A DNA stretch of 64,000 nucleotides from Pseudomonas chlororaphis. Lineage in GTDB: Bacteria; Pseudomonadota; Gammaproteobacteria; Pseudomonadales; Pseudomonadaceae. The stretch covers positions 1,798,001-1,862,000 of the forward strand of contig NZ_MOAL01000004.1 of NCBI RefSeq assembly GCF_003731765.1. The letters are read 5' to 3'. The translations under genes and the position numbers were made by a program. Position 1 is the first letter of the stretch, and the number at the start of each line of letters is the position of its first letter. Below, in pieces: positions 63,850-64,000 of the stretch. The notes beneath the pieces are model-generated. The model did no database searches, was not told the DNA's origin, and saw nothing but the letters and a program-made list of their open reading frames with translations.

Positions 63850-64000
63850 TGCCTGGCGCGCCATCCGGCTCGACGCACTGCGGCAACGGGGCCCTCCAGG
63901 GTGCAGCCGCAGGAGGGGCGAAGGCAGGCTCAAGCTTGGTTTTATTTATTATTTTTAAAAAATTGTTTTGAATAGTAGCGGCGATCAACGGCCTGCGCCA

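Overview
The window reads as chromosomal DNA of a fluorescent Pseudomonas (P. fluorescens group). The evidence is uniformly GC-rich coding with G/C third positions, a seven-gene mtlEFGKDYZ polyol operon in the P. fluorescens order, a pmr-type arn operon, DUF1652 and DUF2790 genus-type small proteins, and REP-like inverted pairs built on GTAGGAGC-GGCTTGCC-GCGAT. I see no rRNA, tRNA, CRISPR array, prophage or insertion sequence.

Layout. 1-12.3 kb is mixed: a partial alpha/beta hydrolase, lpxO (lipid A hydroxylase), a small secreted protein, a PQQ-type sugar dehydrogenase, a GNAT/C39-peptidase fusion divergent from a RimK-type ATP-grasp ligase, a CorA-type transporter, a ParD-like/methionine aminopeptidase pair, a short threonine dehydratase preceded by a convincing Ile/Thr attenuator with its own leader peptide, and a string of small proteins including two DUF2790 paralogues with co-duplicated promoters. 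12.3-20.7 kb is the minus-strand mtl operon for uptake (MtlEFGK) and catabolism (MtlDYZ) of mannitol, sorbitol and arabitol. 21.0-27.8 kb is an AraC regulator and a five-gene acyl-CoA catabolic operon, closed by a strong terminator. 28.0-31.9 kb holds an orphan Tla3/DUF2875 (T6SS lipase adaptor) protein and a valine-type acyl-CoA dehydrogenase/3-hydroxyisobutyryl-CoA hydrolase pair. 32.3-37.9 kb holds an amino-acid ABC transporter with an Lrp/AsnC regulator, a LysR regulator and an HPP membrane protein. 38.1-48.5 kb is the arnBCADTEF-ugd operon with an extra ArnT-like glycosyltransferase at its end. 49-51.6 kb holds an orphan tyrosine recombinase, a TPR protein and a Tge2/Tgi2-like T6SS peptidoglycan-hydrolase effector/immunity pair. 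51.6-56.3 kb is the most unusual region. 56.6-63.9 kb holds a membrane-anchored hydrolase, a periplasmic binding protein and an ABC efflux operon (ATPase, MacB-type permease, TolC, HlyD adaptor).

The strongest candidate for an undescribed system is the minus-strand cassette 55198-51593. A 64-residue peptide made almost entirely of nine perfect GGTV repeats plus one GGTF is followed by a radical SAM/SPASM maturase, a 2OG-Fe(II) dioxygenase of the amino-acid hydroxylase type, and an AzlC/AzlD amino-acid exporter, with an AraC regulator just upstream. It looks like a RiPP pathway in which a repeat peptide is modified, perhaps cut into many copies of a small product, and exported through AzlCD. 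A long hairpin separates precursor and maturase, as expected where precursor is needed in excess.

Other points worth following are the ilvA attenuator, the palindromic operator on the ParD-like/map pair, the co-duplicated response-regulator-like boxes, and the GNAT-C39/ATP-grasp pair.
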